From Candidatus Sabulitectum sp. (lineage in GTDB: Bacteria > Fermentibacterota > Fermentibacteria > Fermentibacterales > Fermentibacteraceae): 9,430 nucleotides of DNA. The DNA is taken from NCBI GenBank assembly GCA_023145935.1, contig JAGLDB010000066.1, positions 1 to 9,430 of the forward strand, in the 5' to 3' direction. The translations under genes and the position numbers were made by a program. Shown here piece by piece: positions 1-6,622 of the stretch (the stretch's first letter is position 1; every line of letters starts with the position of its first letter). The notes beneath the pieces were generated by a model. The model saw only the letters and a list, made by a program, of their open reading frames with translations, was not told where the DNA came from and searched no databases.

Positions 1-736
1 GGGCAAGCGGATTCTCTATTTCCTGCCCGTCTCCCAGACATACCGGGACCTTGCCGAATCTAGTCTGCCACGGGGTGAAGTTCTCATTTATCAGTTGTTT
101 ACCCAGCTCTTTCACAGTCTCGGATACAGTTCCCGGGTGGGCAATAATTGATCTGGCTGAAGCCGGGCCAACCCCTTCCAGATTCTGGTAGAGAAGCCTT
201 GGCGTGACATTTGCCTGAAAGAGCGTCTGTACTTTTTCTGAACCCCATTCCTCCGGTGGAAATCCTGATGACGGGGGAGATTTGTAGATAACTCCCGGGG
301 ATATTGCTCTGAACCGGTTAACACCGGAAAGAACTTTCCTGAGACAGGCAAGAATTCTGTTGTCTGTCTGCCTTACAAGTATGATGTTTGCATTTCTGCC
401 TGTGCCCTCGAAGATCAGTCTGATACCGCCGGCGTCATAGGGAGTTCTGCTGGAGAAATGAATCTCGATAACCCTGTCGACACCCTGCTGGATCACCTTT
501 TCTACAGGAGCACCCTTTAGATGGTGTTCCCATGAAGGTGAGTCCGGGGGAATGGTGGAAGCTTCTTTTGTCCACCAGAGCCCCGGAGAATCCGGTTTTG
601 CATGGAGATGCAGCCACCCCACACCAAACCCCAGTGAAAGAGTGGATGACGATGTCATTCCAACTGCTCCGCAGGTGCGGTTCTTTATTTTTTGCTCTAT
701 GAGAGGACGCAGGGCGCTGTAGTATATGCCTTCCAT
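1..736 (-). CDS. rqcH: NFACT-family protein (RqcH/Rqc2-like), N-terminal part
   Basis: This is the 5' part (245 codons) of an NFACT gene; the rest lies beyond the left edge. RqcH/Rqc2 proteins bind stalled 50S subunits carrying peptidyl-tRNA and recruit tRNA-Ala to add C-terminal degradation tails. Seen here: the N-terminal NFACT-N core, with GVDRVIEIHF at residues 85-94 (D87-R88 would match the functionally important Asp-Arg pair of RqcH/Rqc2), GRNANIILV at 113-121, VNRFRAISPG at 139-148 followed by YKSPP, then a helix-hairpin-helix-like stretch LEGVGPASARSI at 186-197. The start ATG at 736-734 has AGGAAG seven bases upstream and is the first ATG after an in-frame stop. Its A is also the last base of the TAA of the small upstream gene, so translation is probably coupled. 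Family assignment is firm; the alanine-tailing role is inferred, because the coiled coil and NFACT-R domain are outside the window. Confidence 0.88.
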   Translation of the reverse strand, partial: MEGIYYSALRPLIEQKIKNRTCGAVGMTSSSTLSLGFGVGWLHLHAKPDSPGLWWTKEASTIPPDSPSWEHHLKGAPVEKVIQQGVDRVIEIHFSSRTPYDAGGIRLIFEGTGRNANIILVRQTDNRILACLRKVLSGVNRFRAISPGVIYKSPPSSGFPPEEWGSEKVQTLFQANVTPRLLYQNLEGVGPASARSIIAHPGTVSETVKELGKQLINENFTPWQTRFGKVPVCLGDGQEIENPLA

Positions 737-903
737 TACTTTTCTTCCTGATGAAAAATAGTTCTGTCCAGCTGTCGTTGTTTCTTGTAATCGTAATCGG
801 GGTCGAATTCAATTGTTCCAAATAATGCTACTATTTTCATCTGTTCACGGTGTTTCTCTTCAAATTCTACTTGTTTGTTTTTTTCTGTTTGCTTTTCTGT
901 CAT
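736..903 (-). CDS. small uncharacterised protein (55 aa) coupled to the RqcH-like gene
   Basis: I do not recognise this protein. It begins with ATG at 903-901, preceded by AAGG at 915-912 with an eight-base gap, which is good ribosome-binding-site geometry. It ends with TAA whose last base is the A of the next gene's ATG. The product has a highly charged, Lys/Glu/Gln-rich N-terminus (MTEKQTEKNKQ, then a mixed-charge helix-like stretch to residue 21) followed by a more ordered-looking block, VALFGTIEFDPDYDYKKQR at residues 25-43, and a charged tail ending HQEEK. There is no signal peptide, membrane segment or cysteine. The G-T-I-x-F-D-P-x-Y-D-Y-K pattern reminds me of short conserved tails in some small antitoxin-like or hypothetical proteins, but that is memory only and no toxin gene is adjacent. 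Alternative starts are ATG at 909, with poor spacing, and ATG at 840, giving 34 residues. The coupling and composition make a real gene likely. Confidence 0.68.
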   Translation of the reverse strand: MTEKQTEKNKQVEFEEKHREQMKIVALFGTIEFDPDYDYKKQRQLDRTIFHQEEK

Positions 904-921
904 ATTCATCACCTTAACGAG

Positions 922-951
922 AGTATCACATTTTTAGATGTGCATAGTCAA
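922..951 (-). promoter_or_regulatory. candidate promoter for the leftward small gene / RqcH-like unit
   Basis: On the minus strand, TTGACT (951-946, five of six consensus bases) lies 18 bp from GATACT (927-922, four of six), which is preceded by TGT and so resembles an extended -10. Transcription would start near 915, leaving a leader of only about a dozen bases before the ATG at 903 and part of the ribosome-binding site at the very 5' end. That short leader is the main reason for caution. Confidence 0.4.
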
Positions 952-952
952 G

Positions 953-969
953 CTGTTACAATCTGTTAC
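953..969. promoter_or_regulatory. tandem CTGTTAC repeats, candidate operator between divergent promoters
   Basis: CTGTTAC occurs at 953-959 and again at 963-969. The two copies are exactly 10 bp apart, one helical turn, so both face the same side of the DNA. They lie between the two divergent -35 elements (946-951 leftward, 980-985 rightward), centred near -46 for the leftward start and near -54 for the rightward one. Both are positions where an activator or shared regulator commonly binds. The match is only seven bases per copy, so chance remains possible. Confidence 0.35.
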
Positions 970-979
970 CGGGTTTCAG

Positions 980-1008
980 TGGACAATCGACTCGGCTCTA
1001 TAGATAAT
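980..1008 (+). promoter_or_regulatory. sigma70-like promoter for the yicC-to-glgA operon
   Basis: TGGACA at 980-985 (five of six consensus bases) and GATAAT at 1003-1008 (five of six) are separated by the optimal 17 bp. Transcription would start near 1015 and give a leader of about 37 bases before the yicC ATG. It is the only strong promoter I can see for the rightward gene chain. Confidence 0.62.
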
Positions 1009-1051
1009 AAGATATGTACAGGAGCAATCTCACCGAGGGGAATTTTCTTTT

Positions 1052-1918
1052 ATGGAATCTATGACAGGGTTTGGAAATGGGTCGCAAGTTATTGATAAGT
1101 ATAGAATTACTGTTCTTGTTAAGTCTGTGAACAACAAAGGGCTCGGTCTGCACTTCAGGATGCCCCGGGAGGCCGCCCATCTGGAGGAGGCACTTTACAG
1201 GCGGGGGAAAGAACTTTTCTCCAGGGGTAGAATAGATGTAAATGTTTCGGTGGAATCTGATTCCGGAGGAGCACTGCCGGAGCCGGATATAACCCTGGCA
1301 AGAGCCTACCTTGATGGTGCAGACAAGCTGGGGAAAGAATTTTTCCTCACTTCCAGCCCTGATGCATTCAGGCTGGTCACACTGCCGGGGATGATGCGTG
1401 TGCCTGATCCATCTGATGGGGAGGGGTTCGATGAAAACCTGCTCTCTGCTGTAGAAAAGGCATTCCAGGGGCTTCTGGAATCTCGCCAGGAAGAGGGGAA
1501 TGGGCTTGCTCTAATGTTTGCCGAGAACCTGAAACAGATCGGTGAGCTTTCCGGCCCTGTTTTCCGGGGGCATGGAGAGCGGGTTGCACATCTTTTCTCT
1601 GAGCGTAAGAAAAGAATTTCTGAACTGCTTGGAGATGCTGCAATTGATGAAAACAGGCTTGCACAGGAAATGGCTCTGCTCTCTGACAGAATAGACATAG
1701 CAGAGGAATACCAGAGGCTTGCAGCGCATGTTAAATCCGGTCTTGCTGTTCTTGCAGACAACAGATGCGGCAGGAAGCTGGGCTTTATTCTTCAGGAGAT
1801 GCACAGAGAGCTGAATACAATGGGTTCAAAAGTAGATAATTCCGAAGCAGTACACCAGGTTATCGAGATGAAGGATATTCTGGGTGGTCTTCGGGAGCAG
1901 GTGGCAAATGTTCAGTAG
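1052..1918 (+). CDS. yicC: YicC family endoribonuclease
   Basis: The YicC/YloC family comprises endoribonucleases; E. coli YicC has been linked to degradation of the small RNA RyhB. This 288-residue protein has the usual family length and landmarks: N-terminal MESMTGFG, then VKSVNNKGLGLHFRMPRE at 23-40 (family form roughly R-S-V-N-x-R-x-L-D), RGRIDVNV at 58-65, SDRIDIAEEYQRLAAHV at 211-227, and the highly conserved C-terminal segment GRKLGFILQEMHRELNTMGS at 240-259, followed by the REQVANVQ terminus. The start is supported by GAGGGG at 1035-1040, about 11 bases upstream, and by the family's short lead before SMTGFG. A second ATG at 1061 would remove part of the motif. It is the first gene of the operon. 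Adjacency to gmk is the classic yicC-gmk neighbourhood. The stop lies 11 bases inside the next gene. Confidence 0.95.
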   Translation: MESMTGFGNGSQVIDKYRITVLVKSVNNKGLGLHFRMPREAAHLEEALYRRGKELFSRGRIDVNVSVESDSGGALPEPDITLARAYLDGADKLGKEFFLTSSPDAFRLVTLPGMMRVPDPSDGEGFDENLLSAVEKAFQGLLESRQEEGNGLALMFAENLKQIGELSGPVFRGHGERVAHLFSERKKRISELLGDAAIDENRLAQEMALLSDRIDIAEEYQRLAAHVKSGLAVLADNRCGRKLGFILQEMHRELNTMGSKVDNSEAVHQVIEMKDILGGLREQVANVQ

Positions 1919-3197
1919 CGGAATGCTTTTTGTTCTGGCAGGTCCGTCAGGTGCAGGGAAAACAACACTGGCACATCATCTTGTGGGCAGGAAGGACGGA
2001 ACTGTTTTTTCTGTGTCTACAACTACCCGGGCTTCCCGGGGTGAGGAAATTTACGGCGAGGATTATTTTTTTGTGGATGACTCCGAGTTTTCCCGTCGGA
2101 TCGAGAGTTCCTATTTCCTCGAGTGGGCCCATGTTCATGGGAACAGATATGGAACTGAAGGTGCATGGGTTCGTGAACAAATGGCCAGAGGCAGAAGTGT
2201 TGTTCTTGATATTGATGTTCAGGGGGCTGTGCAGATAAAGGAAGCAATGCCTTCGGCAGTGCTTATTTTTGTGCTGCCAGCCAGCAGTGATGTGCTTCGC
2301 AAGCGGCTGGAACAGAGGAATACCGATTCGGATAAAACTGTTGAAAAGCGAATGAAAGCTGCTGCGGGAGAAGTCTCTTTCATGGGTGTTTTTGATTACT
2401 TCGTCTGCAACGATGTTCTTGAAGAGGCCAAGTCAGAGGTTGAAAGCATTTTCCTTGCAGAGAGTATGAGACTTCGTAACATCGGCTGGCCTGTACAGGC
2501 TCTTGACTATCACAAGGGCTATACCGCTGGTCTCAGCTTCTGGAGAGGTAAAAGAGTTGTTGTTGCGTCGGGGCCAACCCGTGAGATGATCGATGACGTC
2601 AGATTTGTCTCCAATCGATCAAGTGGCTTGATGGGGGTTTCTATGGCTGAGGCTTTTCTTGCTGCTGGTGCTCAGGTTGTTCTTGTAAGCGGACCGGCTT
2701 TCAATATGGAACCGCCTGGCCCTGTACGGCTGGTAAAAGTCAGCAGTGCCAGTGATATGTTGGAAACCCTTCGAGAAGAGATCATTCATGCTGACCTGCT
2801 GGTAATGGCGGCGGCAGTTGCTGATTTTACCCCTGTTTCTTCCACTTCGGGCAAATTGAAAAGAGGAGAGGGCAGTATTGCACTTGCCCTTGAACCAACT
2901 CCTGACATCACCAGAGCTCTTGGAAGTTCCTGTCCAGTGATTTCTTTTGCTCTGGAGTATAGAGATGGAGCCGTTGAAAGAGCCAGGAAAAAAATGAAGC
3001 AAAAGAACTCGTTTGCGATTTTCATGAACATGGGAGATGAACCTGAAGTGGGCATGGAAACAGCCTGCAATTCTGGAACTCTTTTCTTTGCCTCTAATGA
3101 AAAAAGTATTGAAATACCTTTTGGATCGAAGAAATTTGTTGCTTTCGGAATAGCGGCAGCACTTGGGCGTGAAATGGAGAAACAGGATAATGAATAA
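1908..3197 (+). CDS. gmk-coaB: guanylate kinase fused to phosphopantothenoylcysteine synthetase (Gmk-CoaB)
   Basis: One uninterrupted 429-residue frame carries two enzymes. Residues 5-185 are guanylate kinase (ATP + GMP to ADP + GDP): P-loop AGPSGAGKTT at 11-20, GMP-binding SVSTTTR at 35-41, EWAHVHGNRYGT at 72-83, LDIDVQGA at 100-107, and the lid region RLEQRNTDSD at 133-142. Residues 214-420 are CoaB, which joins cysteine to 4'-phosphopantothenate using a nucleotide: VVVASGPTREMIDDVRFVSN at 217-236 then RSSG (N236 in the position of the catalytic Asn of E. coli CoaBC), AAAVADFTP at 301-309, GKLKRG at 315-320, TPDI at 331-334. A linker of roughly 28 residues joins them. The CoaC flavoprotein decarboxylase that usually precedes CoaB is absent. 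The chosen ATG at 1908 overlaps yicC by 11 bases and has GGGAG at 1893-1897; GTG 1884 and ATG 1923 are alternatives. Several CoaB positions differ from the usual form (FALEY for FAAET; MNMG for ANDV), so its activity is inferred. Confidence 0.92.
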   Translation: MFSSGMLFVLAGPSGAGKTTLAHHLVGRKDGTVFSVSTTTRASRGEEIYGEDYFFVDDSEFSRRIESSYFLEWAHVHGNRYGTEGAWVREQMARGRSVVLDIDVQGAVQIKEAMPSAVLIFVLPASSDVLRKRLEQRNTDSDKTVEKRMKAAAGEVSFMGVFDYFVCNDVLEEAKSEVESIFLAESMRLRNIGWPVQALDYHKGYTAGLSFWRGKRVVVASGPTREMIDDVRFVSNRSSGLMGVSMAEAFLAAGAQVVLVSGPAFNMEPPGPVRLVKVSSASDMLETLREEIIHADLLVMAAAVADFTPVSSTSGKLKRGEGSIALALEPTPDITRALGSSCPVISFALEYRDGAVERARKKMKQKNSFAIFMNMGDEPEVGMETACNSGTLFFASNEKSIEIPFGSKKFVAFGIAAALGREMEKQDNE

Positions 3198-3894
3198 GAT
3201 GATAGATCCATTCTGGGAAGCTGTGTCCAGTTTCGGGGTAGATCAGGTATTTGTGCTGCCTGAATGGATCAGGAAGAAAGTTGAAGAAGATCAAGCGGCA
3301 ATTCCTGAAGGAATACCTGGGAAAATGGCTTTAATGAAGAAGAATCTTGCAGGGTGCATGAAATGTGATCTTGGCTCAACCAGGAAAAATATTGTTTTTG
3401 GTGAAGGAAATCCTGAAGCGGGGATACTTGTTGTGGGGGAGGGCCCTGGAGCAAGGGAAGATGAAACTGGCAGACCTTTCGTGGGTCGTTCAGGAAAACT
3501 GCTCGACAAGATATTTGCATCCATTGACCTGGATCGGGAGAAATTGTTCATAGCGAATATTGTTAAATGCCGTCCTCCGAATAACAGAACACCCTCTGCC
3601 AGTGAATCGGAGACCTGTGGTAAATTCCTGAAACAGCAGATCGAAATAATGAAGCCTGGAATTATTATTGCTCTGGGTGCAAGTGCAGCAAGAACACTTC
3701 TTAACACTCGAACAGGCATTGGTCTTCTCCGGGGAGAATTTCACAGCTATATGGATATTCCTGTTCTGGTCACATATCATCCAGCTGCTCTTCTCAGGTC
3801 CCCGGCACTGAAAAGACCGGTATGGGAAGACATGAAAAAACTGAAATCTTTTATGGATGAGGCGGGGTTGCCTCGAGAATCCGGAGAAAAATAA
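3190..3894 (+). CDS. family 4 uracil-DNA glycosylase (4Fe-4S)
   Basis: It removes uracil from DNA, starting base-excision repair of deaminated cytosine. The 234-residue product shows the family 4 (UdgA-type) signature: GEGPGAREDETGRPFVGRSG at 83-102, the region that forms the uracil pocket, and TYHPAALLR at 195-203, the second catalytic motif with H197. Four cysteines are placed for the iron-sulfur cluster: C56 and C59 (GCMKC), C127 (NIVKCRPPNNRTP) and C143. An N-terminal acidic and hydrophobic extension of about 45 residues precedes the core, as in many bacterial members. The start at ATG 3190 overlaps the end of gmk-coaB by eight bases and has GGAGA at 3176-3180; ATG 3199 is also possible. 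The stop shares its last base with the dnaB ATG. Position just before dnaB suggests co-expression with replication functions. Confidence 0.94.
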   Translation: MNKMIDPFWEAVSSFGVDQVFVLPEWIRKKVEEDQAAIPEGIPGKMALMKKNLAGCMKCDLGSTRKNIVFGEGNPEAGILVVGEGPGAREDETGRPFVGRSGKLLDKIFASIDLDREKLFIANIVKCRPPNNRTPSASESETCGKFLKQQIEIMKPGIIIALGASAARTLLNTRTGIGLLRGEFHSYMDIPVLVTYHPAALLRSPALKRPVWEDMKKLKSFMDEAGLPRESGEK

Positions 3895-5246
3895 TGACAG
3901 AGGGAAGAAAACAACCGTGGAGCGCTGAAGCCGAAAAATCAGTTCTAGCCGGTGTACTGATCGATCCTGTAATAGCTGTTGAAGTGTTTGCAATATTATC
4001 TGAAAGCGATTTCTTCGACAGCAGGCACCGTCGCATCTTTTTAGCTTCCAGGGTAATTGACTCCAGGGGTGAACCGATTGATCTGGTAACCGTTTCAAAC
4101 GAGCTGGATCGCCTTGGAGAGCTGGAAGCGGCAGGGGGGCTGGAATACATAGCAGCTATCACTGATGATCTTCCATTCCTCTCCAATGTGATCAGTTACA
4201 GCAAAATAGTAAAGGATAGTTCTCTGCTCAGACAGTTCTTGTCCATAGCCAGTCAGGGAATGGACAAAGTTTACTCAACCAATGTGGATGCAAGTGAGCT
4301 TCTTGATGATGTCAGCCAGAGAATGTTTGATATAGGTACATCTTCCTCTCAAAAGGACTTTTTCAAGGTTGGTGAACTTACCGCTGAAGCCATTAACACA
4401 TTTAGAACAATGCGTGACGCCAAAGATGGTGTTACAGGTCTGTCCACTGGGCTTGAGCCTCTGGACAGAATGACCACAGGTTTCCATGCCGGTGAAATGA
4501 ATGTGATCGCTGCCAGACCCGGTGTGGGAAAAACAAGTCTTGCGTTGAACATGGCTCGTAACATTGCAGGGCAGGGAAAAGGGGCAGTGGTGTTCTTCAG
4601 TCTGGAGATGACAGCGGATCAGCTTACTCAACGGTTGATAAGTTCAATGGCTGGCGTGGGAATACAGGCCATTATTGACGGCACTCTGGCAGAACATTTT
4701 TTTGATGACCTGGACAGGGCGGCTAAAGATCTCAGCAATCTTCCAATATTTATTGATGATAGTCCTTCAATCTCATCTGCGGAGATCAGAGCCAAATCGA
4801 GGAGACTTGCGCAAAGGGAAAAAGAGGGGATAGCAGCAATCTTTGTGGATTACCTGCAGCTTATGCAGGGCGACGATGGAGTAGAAAACCATCAGCTTAA
4901 AGTGGCAAAGAATTCTTCAGACCTCAAAGGCCTGGCAAAAGATCTGAAAGTTCCTGTTATGGTGCTTTCGCAACTAAGCCGAGGTGCTGCAAAACGAGAG
5001 GGGCCTCCAAGGCTCAGTGATCTTCGTGATTCAGGAGCAATCGAACAGGATGCTGATATGGTGATGTTTCTTCACGATGAGAACTCTGATTCCGGAAAGG
5101 AAGATGACCGGGCTCGGGGAGGGCTCAGGCGTATTCTTCTAAAAATAGCAAAACAGAGAAAAGGACAGCGTGGTGATATAAGACTTATCTTCAATGCTTC
5201 TACCACAACTTTCTACCCTGATGATATGCAGGACGACGGGTTTTAA
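3894..5246 (+). CDS. dnaB: replicative DNA helicase DnaB
   Basis: This hexameric 5'-3' helicase opens the replication fork and binds primase through its N-terminal domain. The 450-residue length is normal. The N-terminal domain starts PWSAEAEKSVLAGVLID (8-24). After the linker comes the RecA-like core: Walker A ARPGVGKTS at 207-215 (K213), SLEM at 236-239, Walker B IFVDYLQLM at 316-324 (D319), the VLSQLSRG segment at 357-364, and LSDLRDSGAIEQDADMVMF at 374-392. IAKQR at 418-422 carries K420 and R422, expected to be the trans-acting residues completing the neighbour's ATP site. Two local oddities by eye: the usual NGPTG after KQR is KGQRG, and the usual YRDE after MFL is HDE followed by an acidic insert (residues 394-405). 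No intein is present. It overlaps the glycosylase gene and radA by one base each (TAATG at both ends). The rplI or rpsR neighbours common in other bacteria are absent here. Confidence 0.97.
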   Translation: MTEGRKQPWSAEAEKSVLAGVLIDPVIAVEVFAILSESDFFDSRHRRIFLASRVIDSRGEPIDLVTVSNELDRLGELEAAGGLEYIAAITDDLPFLSNVISYSKIVKDSSLLRQFLSIASQGMDKVYSTNVDASELLDDVSQRMFDIGTSSSQKDFFKVGELTAEAINTFRTMRDAKDGVTGLSTGLEPLDRMTTGFHAGEMNVIAARPGVGKTSLALNMARNIAGQGKGAVVFFSLEMTADQLTQRLISSMAGVGIQAIIDGTLAEHFFDDLDRAAKDLSNLPIFIDDSPSISSAEIRAKSRRLAQREKEGIAAIFVDYLQLMQGDDGVENHQLKVAKNSSDLKGLAKDLKVPVMVLSQLSRGAAKREGPPRLSDLRDSGAIEQDADMVMFLHDENSDSGKEDDRARGGLRRILLKIAKQRKGQRGDIRLIFNASTTTFYPDDMQDDGF

Positions 5247-6622
5247 TGGCAGGGAAAAAACCAAGATCTGTTTTCTTCTGTACGGAGTGTGGTGGTGAAT
5301 CACCGGTGTGGGCTGGCAAATGCCCCCATTGCGGTAGTTGGAATGTCATGGTGGAGGAAGTTGTTGAAGCTTCATCGGCCTCTGTTGCAGGGGGATATCC
5401 TGCAAGAGTGGAAGCTGTCAGCATAGTTGATGTAGATACAGAGAATGGAGAGAGGATATCCACCCATATAGGTGAATTTGACAGGGTTCTCGGTGGTGGA
5501 GCTTTTAAGGGCTCTGTGATTCTGATCGGCGGGCAGCCCGGCATTGGAAAGAGTACTCTGATGATACAGGCAGCCATGAACATGGCTGCTGGTGGGCTCA
5601 AGGTATTGTATGCAACAGGAGAGGAGTCTCCCAGTCAGGTTGCGGACAGAGCCAGAAGAGTTGGAACCCCTTCTGCGAACCTGATGCTTCTTCCAACCAC
5701 TGACCTTGCCGCTGTTGAGAAGAAGATCCTGACGGATAGTTACCAGATTCTTATAGTAGATTCAATACAGACCCTGCACACAAATCAGCTTTCAAGTGCA
5801 GCAGGCTCTGTTTCACAGGTCAGGCAGTGTGCTTCCAGCCTTGTTAATCTTGCCAAACCCAGGGAGTTGACTGTTTTTGTTATAGGGCATGTTACCAAGG
5901 ATGGGGCTATTGCAGGACCAAAAGTTCTTGAGCATCTTGTTGATGCTGTGGTGAGTTTTGAGGGCGATTCGTTTCACCAGTTCAGGCTTCTTAGAGCAGT
6001 TAAGAACAGATTTGGCTCCACCAGTGAGCTTGGCGTATTCGAGATGAAAGAGAAAGGACTGAGGGAAGTTGCAGATGCATCCGGCTATTTCCTTCAAAGA
6101 GACGGTGGACTGGGCGCAGGTTCTGCAGTAGCAGCCATCATGGAGGGCACGAGGCCTTTCCTGGTGGAAATTCAGGCTCTGACCAGCACCACCCATTACG
6201 GTTTTCCACAGAGAAGGGCTACAGGTTTCGATTCAGGCAGACTTGCAATGCTGCTTGCTGTTCTTGAACGAAGGTGTGGGATTGAACTGGGGAACCAGGA
6301 TGTGTATGTGAATGTAGCCGGGGGGTTTAATATTGTTGATCCCGGTGCTGATATGGCTGTATGCCTGGCGGTTGCATCCAGTCGATTGGAGAGACCGTTG
6401 AAGAAAGACACGGCATTGAGCGGGGAAGTCGGTCTCGGAGGCGAGATCAGGCCCGTGGCCGGAATGGACAGAAGACTTGCGGAATCAGGTAACCTTGGAT
6501 TTACCAACCTGGCCTGTGCACGCGAGAAAAATGAAGACACCGGGCTCGAATTCAGATTCAGCACACTATCTGCTGCGATCTCAGGGCTTCTGGTGACAAA
6601 AGGAGAAGAATGGTTAAGTTGA
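5246..6622 (+). CDS. radA: DNA repair protein RadA (Sms)
   Basis: RadA is a RecA/DnaB-like ATPase that extends heteroduplex and branch-migrates recombination intermediates. The 458-residue protein has the complete architecture: zinc finger with C12, C15, C26 and C29 (CTEC...CPHCGSWN); ATPase domain with Walker A GQPGIGKS at 96-103, ATGEES at 123-128 and Walker B ILIVDSIQ at 168-175 (D172); the RadA-specific KNRFG motif at 253-257, in the usual form AVKNRFGST; and a C-terminal Lon-protease-like domain from about 290 (VNVAGGFNIVDPGAD at 355-369, LSGEVGLGGEIRPV at 391-404). The ATG shares its A with the dnaB stop TAA. The stop lies 13 bases inside the next gene. Its neighbour in Bacillota is often disA then yacL; here a YacL-like gene follows directly. 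Confidence 0.97.
   Translation: MAGKKPRSVFFCTECGGESPVWAGKCPHCGSWNVMVEEVVEASSASVAGGYPARVEAVSIVDVDTENGERISTHIGEFDRVLGGGAFKGSVILIGGQPGIGKSTLMIQAAMNMAAGGLKVLYATGEESPSQVADRARRVGTPSANLMLLPTTDLAAVEKKILTDSYQILIVDSIQTLHTNQLSSAAGSVSQVRQCASSLVNLAKPRELTVFVIGHVTKDGAIAGPKVLEHLVDAVVSFEGDSFHQFRLLRAVKNRFGSTSELGVFEMKEKGLREVADASGYFLQRDGGLGAGSAVAAIMEGTRPFLVEIQALTSTTHYGFPQRRATGFDSGRLAMLLAVLERRCGIELGNQDVYVNVAGGFNIVDPGADMAVCLAVASSRLERPLKKDTALSGEVGLGGEIRPVAGMDRRLAESGNLGFTNLACAREKNEDTGLEFRFSTLSAAISGLLVTKGEEWLS

Noticed and set aside
112..351. Minus-strand 79-residue frame
   Set aside because: It lies inside the NFACT coding region in another frame and has no ribosome-binding site or family resemblance.
435..821. Minus-strand 128-residue frame over the RqcH-like gene
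   Set aside because: A different minus-strand frame (736 down to 1) gives clear NFACT motifs over the same region; this one has no recognisable composition or motif and starts inside the small gene.
841..900. A-rich repeats such as CAAACA on the minus strand, possible simple repeat or terminator tract
   Set aside because: They fall in codons of the small gene for Lys, Gln, Asn and Glu and form no hairpin; there is nothing beyond coding composition.
850..1095. Plus-strand 81-residue frame with a very hydrophobic N-terminus
   Set aside because: It starts with GTG without a ribosome-binding site, runs antisense through the A-rich start of the small leftward gene, crosses both promoters and ends inside yicC in another frame. 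The hydrophobicity comes from reading a T-rich strand.
1306..1761. Minus-strand 151-residue frame antisense to yicC
   Set aside because: It is Ser/Arg/Ala-rich, as expected for the mirror of a coding frame, and yicC is certain on the plus strand.
2458..2560. Possible relict of rpoZ in the Gmk-CoaB linker
   Set aside because: The linker residues (about 186-213) show no similarity by eye to the omega subunit or to the CoaC C-terminus, so I mention the deletion idea only as inference.
2786..3211. Minus-strand 141-residue frame antisense to the CoaB domain
   Set aside because: The plus strand encodes an unmistakable CoaB domain here; the antisense frame has no motif and no start signal.
3490..4098. 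Minus-strand 202-residue frame spanning the UDG-dnaB junction
   Set aside because: Long but antisense to two certain genes; its sequence shows no domain and has low-information Ser/Arg/Cys/Phe composition.
5200..5601. Minus-strand 133-residue Pro/Ser/Thr-rich frame
   Set aside because: It is antisense to the RadA zinc finger and Walker A region, and the proline richness mirrors glycine codons on the coding strand.
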